From: Solirubrobacterales bacterium
GTDB taxonomy: Bacteria; Actinomycetota; Thermoleophilia; Solirubrobacterales; 70-9
Direction of reading: 5' to 3'
Length of the DNA: 47,273 nucleotides
Assembly: GCA_035573435.1 (NCBI GenBank)
Contig: DATMZR010000025.1
Coordinates: 1-47,273, forward strand
Each line of letters opens with the position of its first letter. The stretch's first letter is position 1. The notes under the pieces are model-generated. The model did not search any database, was not told the DNA's origin, and was given only the letters and a program-made list of their open reading frames with translations. Positions 30,932 to 44,445 of the stretch are shown here, one piece after another. Position numbers and translations under genes: made by a program.

Positions 30932-32512
30932 ATGTCTGTGCCGTCCGCAGGATCCGACCGGATTCAGCCGGGCACGACGGTGGCCCTGATCGCGATGGGC
31001 CTCGGCGTGATCGTGATCGCCAACGACTTCACGGCGCTGAACGTCGCCCTGCCGGCGATCGAGGAGGACTTCAACGTCGACGTCGGCACGGCGCAATGGG
31101 TGATCAACGCCTACTGCCTCGTGTTCGGGATGGCGATCGTCACCGGTGGGCGGCTCGCCGACCTGTTCGGGCGGCGCCGCGCCTTCTTCGTCGGCAGCGC
31201 CATGTTCGCCGGCTTCTCGCTGCTGGGCGGAGCCGCTCAGGACGCGCAGTGGCTGATCGCCACCAGGGTTGGCATGGGGCTCGGCGGGGCGTTGATGTGG
31301 CCCGCGATCCTCGGCATGACCTACGCCGCCCTGCCGGAATCGAAGGCCGGTCTGGCCGGTGGACTGATCCTGGGGGCGGCCGGGGTCGGCAACGCCATGG
31401 GACCGCTGCTCGGCGGCGTTCTCACCGATGAGCTGAGCTGGCGCTGGATCTTCTATCTCAACGTCCCGATCGCGGCTTTCGCGGTCCTCGTCACCTGGCT
31501 CAAGGTCCATCAGCCGCGACCGGAGGTAGGCAGCCAGCGAATCGACTATGCGGGCATCGTCACGCTCTCGACCAGCCTGCTCTTGGTCCTGGTGGCGTTC
31601 GACCAGGCCGCTGACTGGGGGTTCGGCGACGCCCGCGTGATCGGAATGCTCGCGGTGGCAGTCCTTCTCGTCGTCGCCTTCGCCCTGATCGAGCCGCGGA
31701 TGAAGGAGGGCGCCCTGGTCCCGGCGGCGGTGTTCCGCAACGCGGAGTTTCGCTCTGCCTGCCTGACGGTGCTCCTGATGTCGGCGGTGTTCTTCGCCAC
31801 GGTGCTCTACGCGCCGCAGTTCATGGAGAAGATCCTTGACTACTCGGCGCTCGAGGCCGGCCTCGGAATGGTGCCGATGCTCGGCACCTTCGCCCTGGTC
31901 TCGTTCATCGCGGGCCCCATCTACCAGCGGTTGGGCCCGAAGCAGACGATCACGCTCGGGGCCGCCGGCTTGGCGATCGGCCCCTTCCTGCTTTCGATGG
32001 TGGACGCGGATTCCGGTTACGCGGCATTGATCCCCGGCCTGGCGATGACCGGGATCGGAGCCGGGTTCTTCTACTCGTCCGTGACCACCGCGGGAGTCAC
32101 CGCACTCGACCCCTCACGCGCCAGCCTGGCGGGCGGGCTGATCTACATGTTCCAGATCGCCGGCGGCGCGATTGGGTTGGGAATCACGACCACGATCTTC
32201 ACCCTGTCGTCGGAGAACGAGCTGGCCGACAAGGCCGACGCCGCCGGCACGCACCTGACCGATCATCAGACTGCCGTCCTTCACGGGGTGCTCGCCGGGA
32301 CCGACTCCGGCACCGCGGCGCTGCACCAGCTCGATCCCTCGGCCCAGGCCACGATCACCACGATCGTGCGCGAGTCGTTCGCCACGGGCGTCCAAGCCGG
32401 CTTCACGTTCGTGACGATCGCCGCCTTGCTCGGGTTCGTGATCTCGCTCTTCTTCGTCGGCGGCCGGCTGCTTCCAGGGCGGCAGGGCAGGGCCGAAGAG
32501 GCTCAGGCCTAG
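30932..32512 (+). CDS. MFS transporter, DHA2 (14-helix) family
   Basis: 526 residues from the ATG at 30932, two bases after the preceding stop. About 14 membrane segments. DHA2/EmrB-QacA signatures: LNVALPAIEEDFNVDVGTAQWVINAYCL in the first helices, GGRLADLFGRRRAFF as motif A, and GGALMWPAILGMTYAALPESKAG followed by GNAMGPLLGGVLTDELSWRWIFYLNVP as motif C region. Probably a proton-driven exporter; substrate unknown. Its TAG stop shares a CTAG with the convergent AarF-type gene. Confidence 0.93.
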   Translation: MSVPSAGSDRIQPGTTVALIAMGLGVIVIANDFTALNVALPAIEEDFNVDVGTAQWVINAYCLVFGMAIVTGGRLADLFGRRRAFFVGSAMFAGFSLLGGAAQDAQWLIATRVGMGLGGALMWPAILGMTYAALPESKAGLAGGLILGAAGVGNAMGPLLGGVLTDELSWRWIFYLNVPIAAFAVLVTWLKVHQPRPEVGSQRIDYAGIVTLSTSLLLVLVAFDQAADWGFGDARVIGMLAVAVLLVVAFALIEPRMKEGALVPAAVFRNAEFRSACLTVLLMSAVFFATVLYAPQFMEKILDYSALEAGLGMVPMLGTFALVSFIAGPIYQRLGPKQTITLGAAGLAIGPFLLSMVDADSGYAALIPGLAMTGIGAGFFYSSVTTAGVTALDPSRASLAGGLIYMFQIAGGAIGLGITTTIFTLSSENELADKADAAGTHLTDHQTAVLHGVLAGTDSGTAALHQLDPSAQATITTIVRESFATGVQAGFTFVTIAALLGFVISLFFVGGRLLPGRQGRAEEAQA

Positions 32513-33924
32513 GCCGGCTCGGCGATCCCCGGCACGCGGCGCTCGCCACGCTCCTCGAAGTACGCCCACTCGAGCTCCCCCAGCTCCCCGGTGGGCGCGT
32601 CGCCGTAGACCCACTCCCTCGTGATCCGGTGCCAGTTCCGGGTTGCGCGCAGCTGCGCCAGCACGGCCAACACGCCGGTCTCCATCCGCCTACCCATCAG
32701 CTCCTCGGCGGGGAGGCTCTGGCGGCGAATCAGGTCGAAGTACTGCGAGCGTGGATCGGAGGTGGCTTCGATCACCTTCATCACCCGCTCCGGGGTGAGC
32801 TGGACCTCGCGGTCCTCCATGTACCAGCCGCCGACCACCATCACGTGCTCCATCAGCCGCTCGGCGTCGAACTTGGACGGGTTCTTGATGAAGCCGAGCA
32901 CGTGCAGGGCTTCGCGGAGCGCCTCCGGGTCGCGGCGCGAGGCGGCGTCGAGCGCCCACTGCTCGAGCTCGATCTGCTCGCGATCGAGCCGTTTGGTCAT
33001 CCCGAAGTCGAGAAAGGCGACCCTCTCGTCCGGCATCAGGACGTAGTTGCCGGGGTGCGGATCGGCGTTGAACTGCTGCAGGTGGTAGATGGAGCCGAAG
33101 CTGAACCGAAAGACGATCTCGCCGAACCGGTCGCGCTCGGGCTGCGGGAGGAGCTTCACGTCCTCGAACCGGAGGCCCTCGACGTATTCCGTCACCAGCA
33201 CGCGGCGCCGTGAGAGGCGCGTGAGCACGTCCGGGACGTAGATGAATGGGTGGCCGCGGTAGGCGCGGGCGAAGGTCCGCTGGCTCTGCGCCTCGTACTC
33301 GTAGTCGAGCTCCTCCATCACCCGCAGGCGAAGCTCCTCCGCGACGGCCTTGGCGTCGAGTCCGGGCGCGAGCGCCCGGGCCAGGCGCATGATCATGCCG
33401 GCGTTGCGCAGGTCCGACTCCAGTGCCTCGGCGACGCCGGGGTACTGGATCTTCACCGCGACCGTGCGCCCGTCGTGCAGCTCGGCGCGGTGCACCTGCC
33501 CGATCGAGGCGGCGGCGAATGCCTCCTCCTCGATCTCGGCGAACAGCTCTGAGAGCGGCTCACCGCGATATTCCTCCTCGAGGACCGTGTTGACCTTCTC
33601 CCACGGCATCGACGGGGCCGAGGTGCGCAGCTTGGCGAGCTCCTCCTGGTAGAGCTCGGCGTACTCGGGCGGCAGGAACTCGGTGTCGATGAAAGAGGCG
33701 AGCTGACCGAGCTTCATCGCCGCTCCCTTCATCTGGCCCAGGGTCGCGGCCATCTTCACGGCGGTTTCCAGGTGGCGCGCCTCGAGCCGCCGCTCGGCTC
33801 CCTCGCTGGACCGGGCGACGTTCGTAGCCTTCGTGCCCGCGTAACGCGTCGCCTGCACGCCCAGCGCCGAGCCCAGCTTCGCCGAGCGCCGCATGCGGCC
33901 CTTGGGGATCTTGTTGTCCGCCAC
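32509..33924 (-). CDS. AarF/UbiB (ABC1) family atypical kinase
   Basis: 471 residues, GTG start at 33924. Family signatures in order: KMAATLGQMKGAAMKLGQ (the KxGQ motif, about 58-75), FAAASIGQVHRAEL (the Ala-rich nucleotide loop), VAVKIQYPGV (catalytic Lys), EELDYEYEAQ, NADPHPGNYVL and FLDFGMTKRL (metal Asp). These ATPases support quinone or other isoprenoid-lipid metabolism. There is no C-terminal membrane helix. Promoter: TACCCT six bases before the start on the minus strand, no ribosome binding site. Convergent with the DHA2 transporter. Confidence 0.95.
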   Translation of the reverse strand: MADNKIPKGRMRRSAKLGSALGVQATRYAGTKATNVARSSEGAERRLEARHLETAVKMAATLGQMKGAAMKLGQLASFIDTEFLPPEYAELYQEELAKLRTSAPSMPWEKVNTVLEEEYRGEPLSELFAEIEEEAFAAASIGQVHRAELHDGRTVAVKIQYPGVAEALESDLRNAGMIMRLARALAPGLDAKAVAEELRLRVMEELDYEYEAQSQRTFARAYRGHPFIYVPDVLTRLSRRRVLVTEYVEGLRFEDVKLLPQPERDRFGEIVFRFSFGSIYHLQQFNADPHPGNYVLMPDERVAFLDFGMTKRLDREQIELEQWALDAASRRDPEALREALHVLGFIKNPSKFDAERLMEHVMVVGGWYMEDREVQLTPERVMKVIEATSDPRSQYFDLIRRQSLPAEELMGRRMETGVLAVLAQLRATRNWHRITREWVYGDAPTGELGELEWAYFEERGERRVPGIAEPA

Positions 33925-33930
33925 GGCATC

Positions 33931-33936
33931 AGGGTA
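33931..33936 (-). promoter_or_regulatory. -10 box of the AarF-type gene
   Basis: On the minus strand TACCCT ends six bases before the GTG at 33924; no Shine-Dalgarno sequence. Divergent from the box at 33966-33971, 29 bases away. Confidence 0.5.
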
Positions 33937-33965
33937 GCCGCGCGCGGCCGAGATTTCGCCTCTCG

Positions 33966-33971
33966 TATGCT
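33966..33971 (+). promoter_or_regulatory. -10 box of the metallo-hydrolase gene
   Basis: TATGCT ends six bases before the GTG at 33978; no Shine-Dalgarno sequence. The same TATGCT precedes the PpiC-type gene at 40867. Confidence 0.55.
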
Positions 33972-33977
33972 TGCCGG

Positions 33978-34742
33978 GTGCCGAGCCGGGCGGCCATCAC
34001 CTACGGCGGCCACGCCACGGTGCTGATCGAGATGGGGGAGGCGAGGCTGCTGACGGACCCACTCCTCCGCAAGCATTTGCTGTTCGTCCTGCGCCGGCAC
34101 AGCCGAGTGGACCGCGACGCCCTGGGTCGGGTGGATGGGGTGCTGATCTCGCACCTGCACCGCGACCACCTCGACCTTGCCTCGCTTCGCATGATCGGGC
34201 GCTCGGTGCCGATCGTGGCTCCGCCCGAGAGCGCCGAGTTCTTCGCAAAGCACGGGTTCGAGAACGTGACTGAGCTCTCCCCAGGGGAGACGGGGACGCT
34301 GGCGGGGGTGCAGGTGCGAGCGGTGGAGGCCAAGCACGGCCAGGGACGCATGTTCGGGTACGGCAAGGGAGGGGCGGTCGGCTACGTCGTCGAGGGGCCC
34401 GTGCGGGTCTACTGCGCGGGCGACACAGCGCTCTTTCCAGGGATGCAGGGCCTCGCCACCGACCTCGACGTGGCCCTGCTGCCGATCTGGGGATGGGGCC
34501 CCTCGCTTGGGCCCGGCCACCTCGATCCCGAGGATGCGGCAAGGGCTTTGGAGATGTTGCAGCCGCGGTTCGCGGTGCCGGTGCACTGGGGCACGCTGGC
34601 GCCGCTCGGTGCCAGGCGCATGTGGCCGTGGCTGTTCGAGCGACCGGCTCGCGAGTTCACCGAGTGGGCGCGGCGCCTGGCGCCCGAGGTAGAGGTCCGC
34701 GTGCTCCAGCCAGGCCAGACGCTGCAAGTCGACGAAGCCTGA
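33978..34742 (+). CDS. MBL-fold metallo-hydrolase
   Basis: 254 residues, GTG start. Metallo-beta-lactamase fold of the UlaG/NAPE-PLD-like type: ITYGGHATVLIEMGEARLLTDPLL at the N-terminus, the metal motif SHLHRDHLD (HxHxDH) near 55-63, VEAKHGQGR, the bridging Asp in VYCAGDTALF near 140, and the final His in FAVPVHWGT near 200. Typical substrates in this group are phosphodiesters or lactones; none can be assigned. Soluble, no signal peptide. Confidence 0.92.
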   Translation: MPSRAAITYGGHATVLIEMGEARLLTDPLLRKHLLFVLRRHSRVDRDALGRVDGVLISHLHRDHLDLASLRMIGRSVPIVAPPESAEFFAKHGFENVTELSPGETGTLAGVQVRAVEAKHGQGRMFGYGKGGAVGYVVEGPVRVYCAGDTALFPGMQGLATDLDVALLPIWGWGPSLGPGHLDPEDAARALEMLQPRFAVPVHWGTLAPLGARRMWPWLFERPAREFTEWARRLAPEVEVRVLQPGQTLQVDEA

Positions 34743-34780
34743 GCGCGCTCCCGCGGCGCCGGCCGCCGCAAAGGTCTAGC

Positions 34781-34786
34781 TATCCT
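34781..34786 (+). promoter_or_regulatory. Possible -10 box of the L25 gene
   Basis: TATCCT ends eleven bases before the ATG at 34798, which has no ribosome binding site. The spacing would leave a leader of a few bases at most. Weaker case than the other TANNNT boxes. Confidence 0.35.
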
Positions 34787-34797
34787 CCTGGCTGGCC

Positions 34798-35514
34798 ATG
34801 GCCGGCGATCGGGCAACTTTGAAGGTCGAGGAGCGCAGCGAGTTCGGCTCGCGGCCGAGCCGCCGCCTGCGCCGCTCCGGCCTGGTTCCGGGCGTGGTCT
34901 ACGGCGACGGCAAGGAGGCACGCGCCTTTCAAGTGCCCGAGCGCGTGGCCCGCGCCGCTCTCACCCATGGTGGCGCCTTGATCGATCTCGAGTTCGACGG
35001 CTCCGGGTCCACTCCCGTGGTGGTCAAGGAGCAGCAGCGCGATCCCGTCCGAGGCGCGCTGATCCACCTGGACCTGCTCGAGGTCAAGCTCGACGAGGAG
35101 ATCCAGGCCGAGGTGCCGATCGAGCTACTCGGCGCCGAGGACGCCCCCGGGGTCAAGGAGGGCGGCGTGCTGGAGCACGTCACGCACCAGATCACGATCG
35201 AGGCCCTGCCGACAGCGATCCCCGAGAGCATTGCCGCCGACGTCTCCGGGATGTCGATCGGCGACACGCTTCAGCTCAGCGCCCTGGTCGCGCCGGAGGG
35301 GGTCGAGTTCGCCGTCGACGACCCGGGTGAGGTGACGATCGCCACCCTGTCGCCGCCGCGCGTCGAGGAGGAGCCCGAGCCGGAGGTCGAGGAGGAGGCC
35401 GAGCTGGTCGGCGAGGAGGGCGAGGTTCCCGAGGGCGAGGAGGCTCCCGCCGAGGGCGAGGCGCCGGAGGGCGAGGCGCCGGCCGAGGGCGGGGCCTCCG
35501 GCGAAGGGGACTAG
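34798..35514 (+). CDS. rplY: 50S ribosomal protein L25, CTC/TL5 form
   Basis: 238 residues. The N-terminal L25 domain (about 1-90) binds 5S rRNA; FGSRPSRRLRRSGLVPGVVYG is the typical start. The C-terminal TL5/CTC domain (about 95-185) is present. The last 50 residues are an acidic, repetitive tail of Glu, Ala, Pro and Gly (EGEAPEGEAPAEGGASGEGD). In this family, general-stress protein Ctc is the long form. The rplY-pth order is conserved across bacteria. Confidence 0.95.
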   Translation: MAGDRATLKVEERSEFGSRPSRRLRRSGLVPGVVYGDGKEARAFQVPERVARAALTHGGALIDLEFDGSGSTPVVVKEQQRDPVRGALIHLDLLEVKLDEEIQAEVPIELLGAEDAPGVKEGGVLEHVTHQITIEALPTAIPESIAADVSGMSIGDTLQLSALVAPEGVEFAVDDPGEVTIATLSPPRVEEEPEPEVEEEAELVGEEGEVPEGEEAPAEGEAPEGEAPAEGGASGEGD

Positions 35515-35535
35515 CCGCTGTCGCTTCTTCGCCGG

Positions 35536-36144
35536 TTGCGTCGCGGTGGAGAGAGGGGGGAGCCCGCGACGTCGGCGGGCACCGACCGCGTCCTGGTGGT
35601 CGGTCTCGGCAACCCGGGCTCGCGCTACGCGGCCACCAGACATAACGTCGGCTTCGAGGTGGCCGCCGAGCTCACACTGCGCTGGGAGATGCCGCGGGCC
35701 AAGCAGCGCTTTCGCGGCCTGATCACGGAGGGGCGAGCCGGCCCCGGTGGGCCGCGTGTGGCGGTGCTGATCCCTCAGACGTTCATGAACGAGTCGGGGA
35801 CCTCCGCAGGCCCGGCGCGCGGGACGCTAAAGCTGCCGCTCGAGCGGGTCGTCGTGGTGCACGACGAAATCGACTTTCCGTTCGGCGAGGTTCGCTCCCG
35901 GCTCGGCGGCGGGCTCGCCGGCCATAACGGCCTGAAGAGCATCGCCCGTGGACTGGGTGGCCCAGACTTCTGGCGGGTGCGGGTGGGGGTGAGCCGCCCC
36001 GATTCGACCGACCCCGAGGTTGTCGCCTCCTACGTCCTGTCGCGCTTCGCCGAGCCCGAGGCGGAGGTGCAGGAGCTGGTGCGCCGAGCCGCCGACGAAG
36101 TCGAACGGCTGGTGCGAGAGCTGAGCGAGGAGTCGCCGGAGTAA
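35536..36144 (+). CDS. pth: Peptidyl-tRNA hydrolase
   Basis: 202 residues. It frees tRNA from prematurely released peptidyl-tRNA. Active-site features: GLGNPG near 25-30, ATRHNVGFEV with the catalytic His, FMNESG, VVHDEIDFPFG with the Asp, and GGGLAGHNGLKSI with the Asn. The TTG start at 35536 is the only start codon before the core apart from GTG inside LVVGLG, so the first 18 residues are uncertain. One base of its TAA is shared with the ATG of the next gene. Confidence 0.95.
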   Translation: MRRGGERGEPATSAGTDRVLVVGLGNPGSRYAATRHNVGFEVAAELTLRWEMPRAKQRFRGLITEGRAGPGGPRVAVLIPQTFMNESGTSAGPARGTLKLPLERVVVVHDEIDFPFGEVRSRLGGGLAGHNGLKSIARGLGGPDFWRVRVGVSRPDSTDPEVVASYVLSRFAEPEAEVQELVRRAADEVERLVRELSEESPE

Positions 36145-36860
36145 TGACATTGACGACCTACGACGTGGACGACGGGATCGCTCTCCTCAGGCTCGATCGG
36201 CCCGAGGTTCGGAACGCGATGAACACGCAGATGCTCGAGGAGATGCTCGGCCACCTGGCAACTGCCCGCGACGACGACGACGTGCGGGTGCTGGTCCTCT
36301 CCTCCACGGATCACATGGGCCTCTCGGCCGGCGCCGACGTCCGCGAGCAGCTCGACGCCGAGGGGCGGGTGCGGCGCATGGAGCTGTTCGCGCAGCTCTA
36401 CGACGAGCTGACCGGTTTTCCGAAGCCGACGGTCGCCGCCTGCCACGGCTCGTGCGTCGGCGGCGGCGGCGAGATCGCCGTTGCCTGCGACCTGCGGGTC
36501 GGCGGCTCGAACCTGCGTCTGCGCTTCCCCGGCGGGGCACTCGGCGTCCCGGTGGGACCGGCGCGCCTGGCGACCCTCTGCGGGCTCGCGGTGGCCAAGT
36601 ATCTGCTCCTCACGGCCAAGGAGGTGGGCGCCGAGGACGCGCTTCGCTGGGGGCTCGTCCACAGGGTCGCCCCAGCGGCCGCCACCGAGGAGCAGGCGCT
36701 GAACCTCGCTCGCTCGGTCGCGGAGCATCCTCCAGAGGCGGTCGCCCGCCTGAAGCGGATGCTCCACGACTGGGACGGGGTCGAGGGGCGCTCGCGCGCC
36801 GAGGGCGAGGGCCAGGTGGAGTGGCAGCGCTCGGGGCCGGGGCTTCCGTTCGAGGGCTAG
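36144..36860 (+). CDS. Enoyl-CoA hydratase/isomerase family protein
   Basis: 238 residues. Crotonase fold: LDRPEVRNAMNTQMLEEM at the N-terminus, oxyanion-hole segments GLSAGADVRE and CHGSCVGGGGEIAVACDLRV. The first catalytic Glu appears in GGGGEIAVA; the second, usually in FPE...G, is replaced (RFPGGALGVPVG), so a simple hydratase reaction is unlikely and isomerase, hydrolase or other crotonase chemistry is more probable. Coupled to pth by a one-base overlap. The stop shares CTAG with the convergent DHFR-like gene. Confidence 0.9.
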   Translation: MTLTTYDVDDGIALLRLDRPEVRNAMNTQMLEEMLGHLATARDDDDVRVLVLSSTDHMGLSAGADVREQLDAEGRVRRMELFAQLYDELTGFPKPTVAACHGSCVGGGGEIAVACDLRVGGSNLRLRFPGGALGVPVGPARLATLCGLAVAKYLLLTAKEVGAEDALRWGLVHRVAPAAATEEQALNLARSVAEHPPEAVARLKRMLHDWDGVEGRSRAEGEGQVEWQRSGPGLPFEG

Positions 36861-37423
36861 ATCTCGTAACGGAGCTCGACCATCCCGCTGTCGAAGGTCC
36901 GCGTCCCCGCCAGCTTCATCGGGCCTCCAGGTAGGCGGCGGTCGAACAGCGGCTTGCCCTCGCCCAATACGACCGGGACCACCGTTACCAGCACTTCGTC
37001 CAGCAGACCCGCGTCCGCGAACTGAGACGCGACGTTGCCGCCGCCGACGACCCAAAGGTTGTGCTCCCCGGCGGCCGCGATCATCTCGTCGTGTAGATCC
37101 GCGACCTTCGCCTCCGCGATCCGCACGTCGACCTCGTCGCCCGCGGGCTGCGGCAGGTCCCGGGAGCTCAGGACCCAGTACGGCTTTCCCTTGTAGGGCC
37201 ACTCACCGCCGTCGCCGATGTGCCCCAGGATCCACTCGTACGTCACCGCGCCGCTGACCAGAGCACCGACGTTCTCGTAGAACCGATCGTAGGAGCCCTT
37301 GATCGGCTCGACGCCGTCCCCTTCGAAGCTGCCCTCGTACTCGAGCAGCCATCCGAGGGTGTCGTCGGCCTCGGCGATGTAGCCGTCGAGCGTGCTCGCG
37401 CAGTAGTACTGCGTCCTGGGCAT
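36857..37423 (-). CDS. Dihydrofolate reductase-like protein (RibD C-terminal domain)
   Basis: 188 residues, ATG start. Opens with QYYCASTLDGYIAEADDTLGW, the usual start of stand-alone RibD-C/DHFR-like reductases, and has NLWVVGGGNVASQFADAGLLDEVLVTVVPVVLGEGKPLF, the NADPH-binding GGG and the ending block. Probably an NADPH-dependent reductase; true folate reduction is not implied. It is divergent from mfd, and the -10 boxes of the two genes overlap on one palindrome. Confidence 0.92.
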   Translation of the reverse strand: MPRTQYYCASTLDGYIAEADDTLGWLLEYEGSFEGDGVEPIKGSYDRFYENVGALVSGAVTYEWILGHIGDGGEWPYKGKPYWVLSSRDLPQPAGDEVDVRIAEAKVADLHDEMIAAAGEHNLWVVGGGNVASQFADAGLLDEVLVTVVPVVLGEGKPLFDRRLPGGPMKLAGTRTFDSGMVELRYEI

Positions 37424-37429
37424 TCGAGC

Positions 37430-37439
37430 ATCCTAGGAT
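37430..37439. promoter_or_regulatory. Shared palindromic -10 element for two divergent genes
   Basis: ATCCTAGGAT is a perfect 10-bp palindrome. On the plus strand it holds TAGGAT (37434-37439) eight bases before the mfd ATG at 37448; on the minus strand TAGGAT (37435-37430) six bases before the DHFR-like ATG at 37423. Neither gene has a Shine-Dalgarno sequence, and the whole gap is 24 bases. Confidence 0.65.
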
Positions 37440-37447
37440 CACATGCG

Positions 37448-40831
<3,384 letters not shown>

Positions 40832-40852
40832 AGAGCCGTAAGTCAGGCCCGT

Positions 40853-40858
40853 TATGCT
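40853..40858 (+). promoter_or_regulatory. -10 box of the PpiC-type gene
   Basis: TATGCT ends eight bases before the GTG at 40867; no Shine-Dalgarno sequence. Separates this gene from mfd as an additional transcription start. Confidence 0.5.
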
Positions 40859-40866
40859 CCCGCCTC

Positions 40867-42094
40867 GTGCCCATCCCCAAGGACAGGCGAATCGTGGCGG
40901 CTGCGGTCTTTGGCGCGGTCGTGGTCGTGCTCTTCGTGATCGTGGCGATCGCCCAGGGCATCGGCAATCCAAGCGTCCCCTCGGGCGACGTAGCGACGGT
41001 CGAGGATGTCTCGAATGGAGACATCACCCAGGAGGAGTACGACTCCGCGCTGCAGCAGATTGCCGCCCAGCAGGGAGTCAAGAAGATCCCGCCGCCGGAC
41101 GACCCTTCCTACGGCGACCTGCGCGACGCGACGATGGCGGACCTGCTCCTGGGTCGCTGGGTGCGGGGCGAGGCCGCCGACCGCGGCATCAGCTTCTCAG
41201 AGAGCGAGATCTCGAACCGCCTGGATCAGATCATCAAGCAGGACTTCGGCGGCCAAAAGCAGTTTGAGACCTTCCTGAAGCAGAATCACTTCACGCCCGA
41301 GCAGGCGCGGGCCCGGGTTGAGCTTCAGCTGCTGGGCGACGAGGTCCAAAAACAGGTCCTCGGCGGGGAGCAGCCGGTCTCGCAGTCCGAAATCGAGGAC
41401 TACTACAACGTGAACAAGACTCAGTTCCAGCAGCCGGAGTCGCTCACCATCCGCCGGATCGTCAACAAGGACCAGGCGCAGGTGGAACAGGCAAAGACGC
41501 TGCTGGAACAGGACGACTCGGCGGCGAGCTGGAAGAAGGTGGCGGCGCGCTATTCCACCGAGGACGCGACCAAGGACAAGGGCGGTTTGATCACGGGCGT
41601 GACTGCGGGACAGAGCGAACCTGCCCTCGAGCAGCAGCTCTTCGCCGCCCCCGAGGGGGAGCTCGTCGGGCCGTTCAAGGGCCAGACGGACTACTACCTG
41701 ATCCAGGTCGAGAAGATCACCCCCGCGCAGACGACACCGCTCGACCAGGTCAGCAAGCAGATCGAGGACCAGCTCAGGTCGGGCAAGCAGCAGCAGGTCG
41801 CGCAGGAGTTCCAGACGGACTTCCTGGAGAAGTGGAGGTCGCGGACCTTCTGCGCCGACGGGTACGTGGTCGACCGCTGCGACAACTTCACGCCCCCGGT
41901 CCAGACGATCCCGGGCGCCGCCCCCGTCCTTGCGAGGCCAGTTGTTTCGCCGGGGCAGACGACGGTGTTCCCCGGCCAGGCGCCCACCGTTCTGCCGCAG
42001 GGGCCCATCAACCAGGTCGCGGCAGCGCAGCCCGGCGTGATTCCACCGGGCGGAGCGCCGATCCCGCAGGGCGGAGCGCCGGTGCCCGCGCCGG

Positions 42095-42102
<8 letters not shown>
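40867..42102 (+). CDS. Membrane-anchored PpiC/SurA-type peptidyl-prolyl isomerase
   Basis: 411 residues, GTG start. One N-terminal membrane anchor (about 9-29), then a SurA/PrsA-like chaperone region with ITQEEYDSAL and helices EIEDYYNVNKTQFQQPE. The parvulin-type PpiC domain at about 190-290 contains LTIRRIVNKDQAQVEQAK, WKKVAARYSTEDATKDKGG, and GELVGPFKGQTDYYLIQVEK. Two Cys (FCADGYVVDRCDNF) could form a disulfide. The last 60 residues are rich in Pro, Gly and Gln. Probably an extracytoplasmic foldase. Its end overlaps mazG by eight bases. Confidence 0.92.
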
Positions 42103-44060
<1,958 letters not shown>

Positions 44061-44084
44061 AGCCCGGGCGCCGAACCATGGAGC

Positions 44085-44420
44085 GTGAGCGCTCGCGCCT
44101 ATCGGGTGGCACCACGCCGGCAGGCCCGCGGACGGCCGGCGAGCCGCATTCACTGGGACAAGCTGGGCCGCGTCGTTCTGGTGATCGTGCTGTTCGTGAT
44201 CCTGTTCTCCTACGTGAATCCGGCGGTCAACTTCATCGATGCCTGGCGAGACTCGCGCGCTCAGCGCAGCGAGCTGGTCGAGCTGCGAAAGGAGCACGAG
44301 CGTCTGGCCGCCAAGGCGGCCGCCCTCGACGACTCCAAGGCCGCCGTCCGGGCGGCGCGCAAGCTGGGCATGGTCACAAACGGCGAGCGTGCCTACGTGA
44401 TCCGCGGCCTGGACAAATAA
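44085..44420 (+). CDS. FtsB/DivIC-type septum formation initiator
   Basis: 111 residues, GTG start. A basic N-terminus, one membrane segment (about 29-48, VVLVIVLFVILFSYVNPAVN), then a coiled coil (about 57-90, RSELVELRKEHERLAAKAAAL) and the C-terminal AARKLGMVTNGERAYVIRG, the standard end of DivIC/FtsB proteins. It acts with FtsL and FtsQ/DivIB in septal wall synthesis. Immediately after eno, the order found in many bacteria. Confidence 0.92.
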   Translation: MSARAYRVAPRRQARGRPASRIHWDKLGRVVLVIVLFVILFSYVNPAVNFIDAWRDSRAQRSELVELRKEHERLAAKAAALDDSKAAVRAARKLGMVTNGERAYVIRGLDK

Positions 44421-44445
44421 CTCCGGCGACTCCGCGCTCAACACC

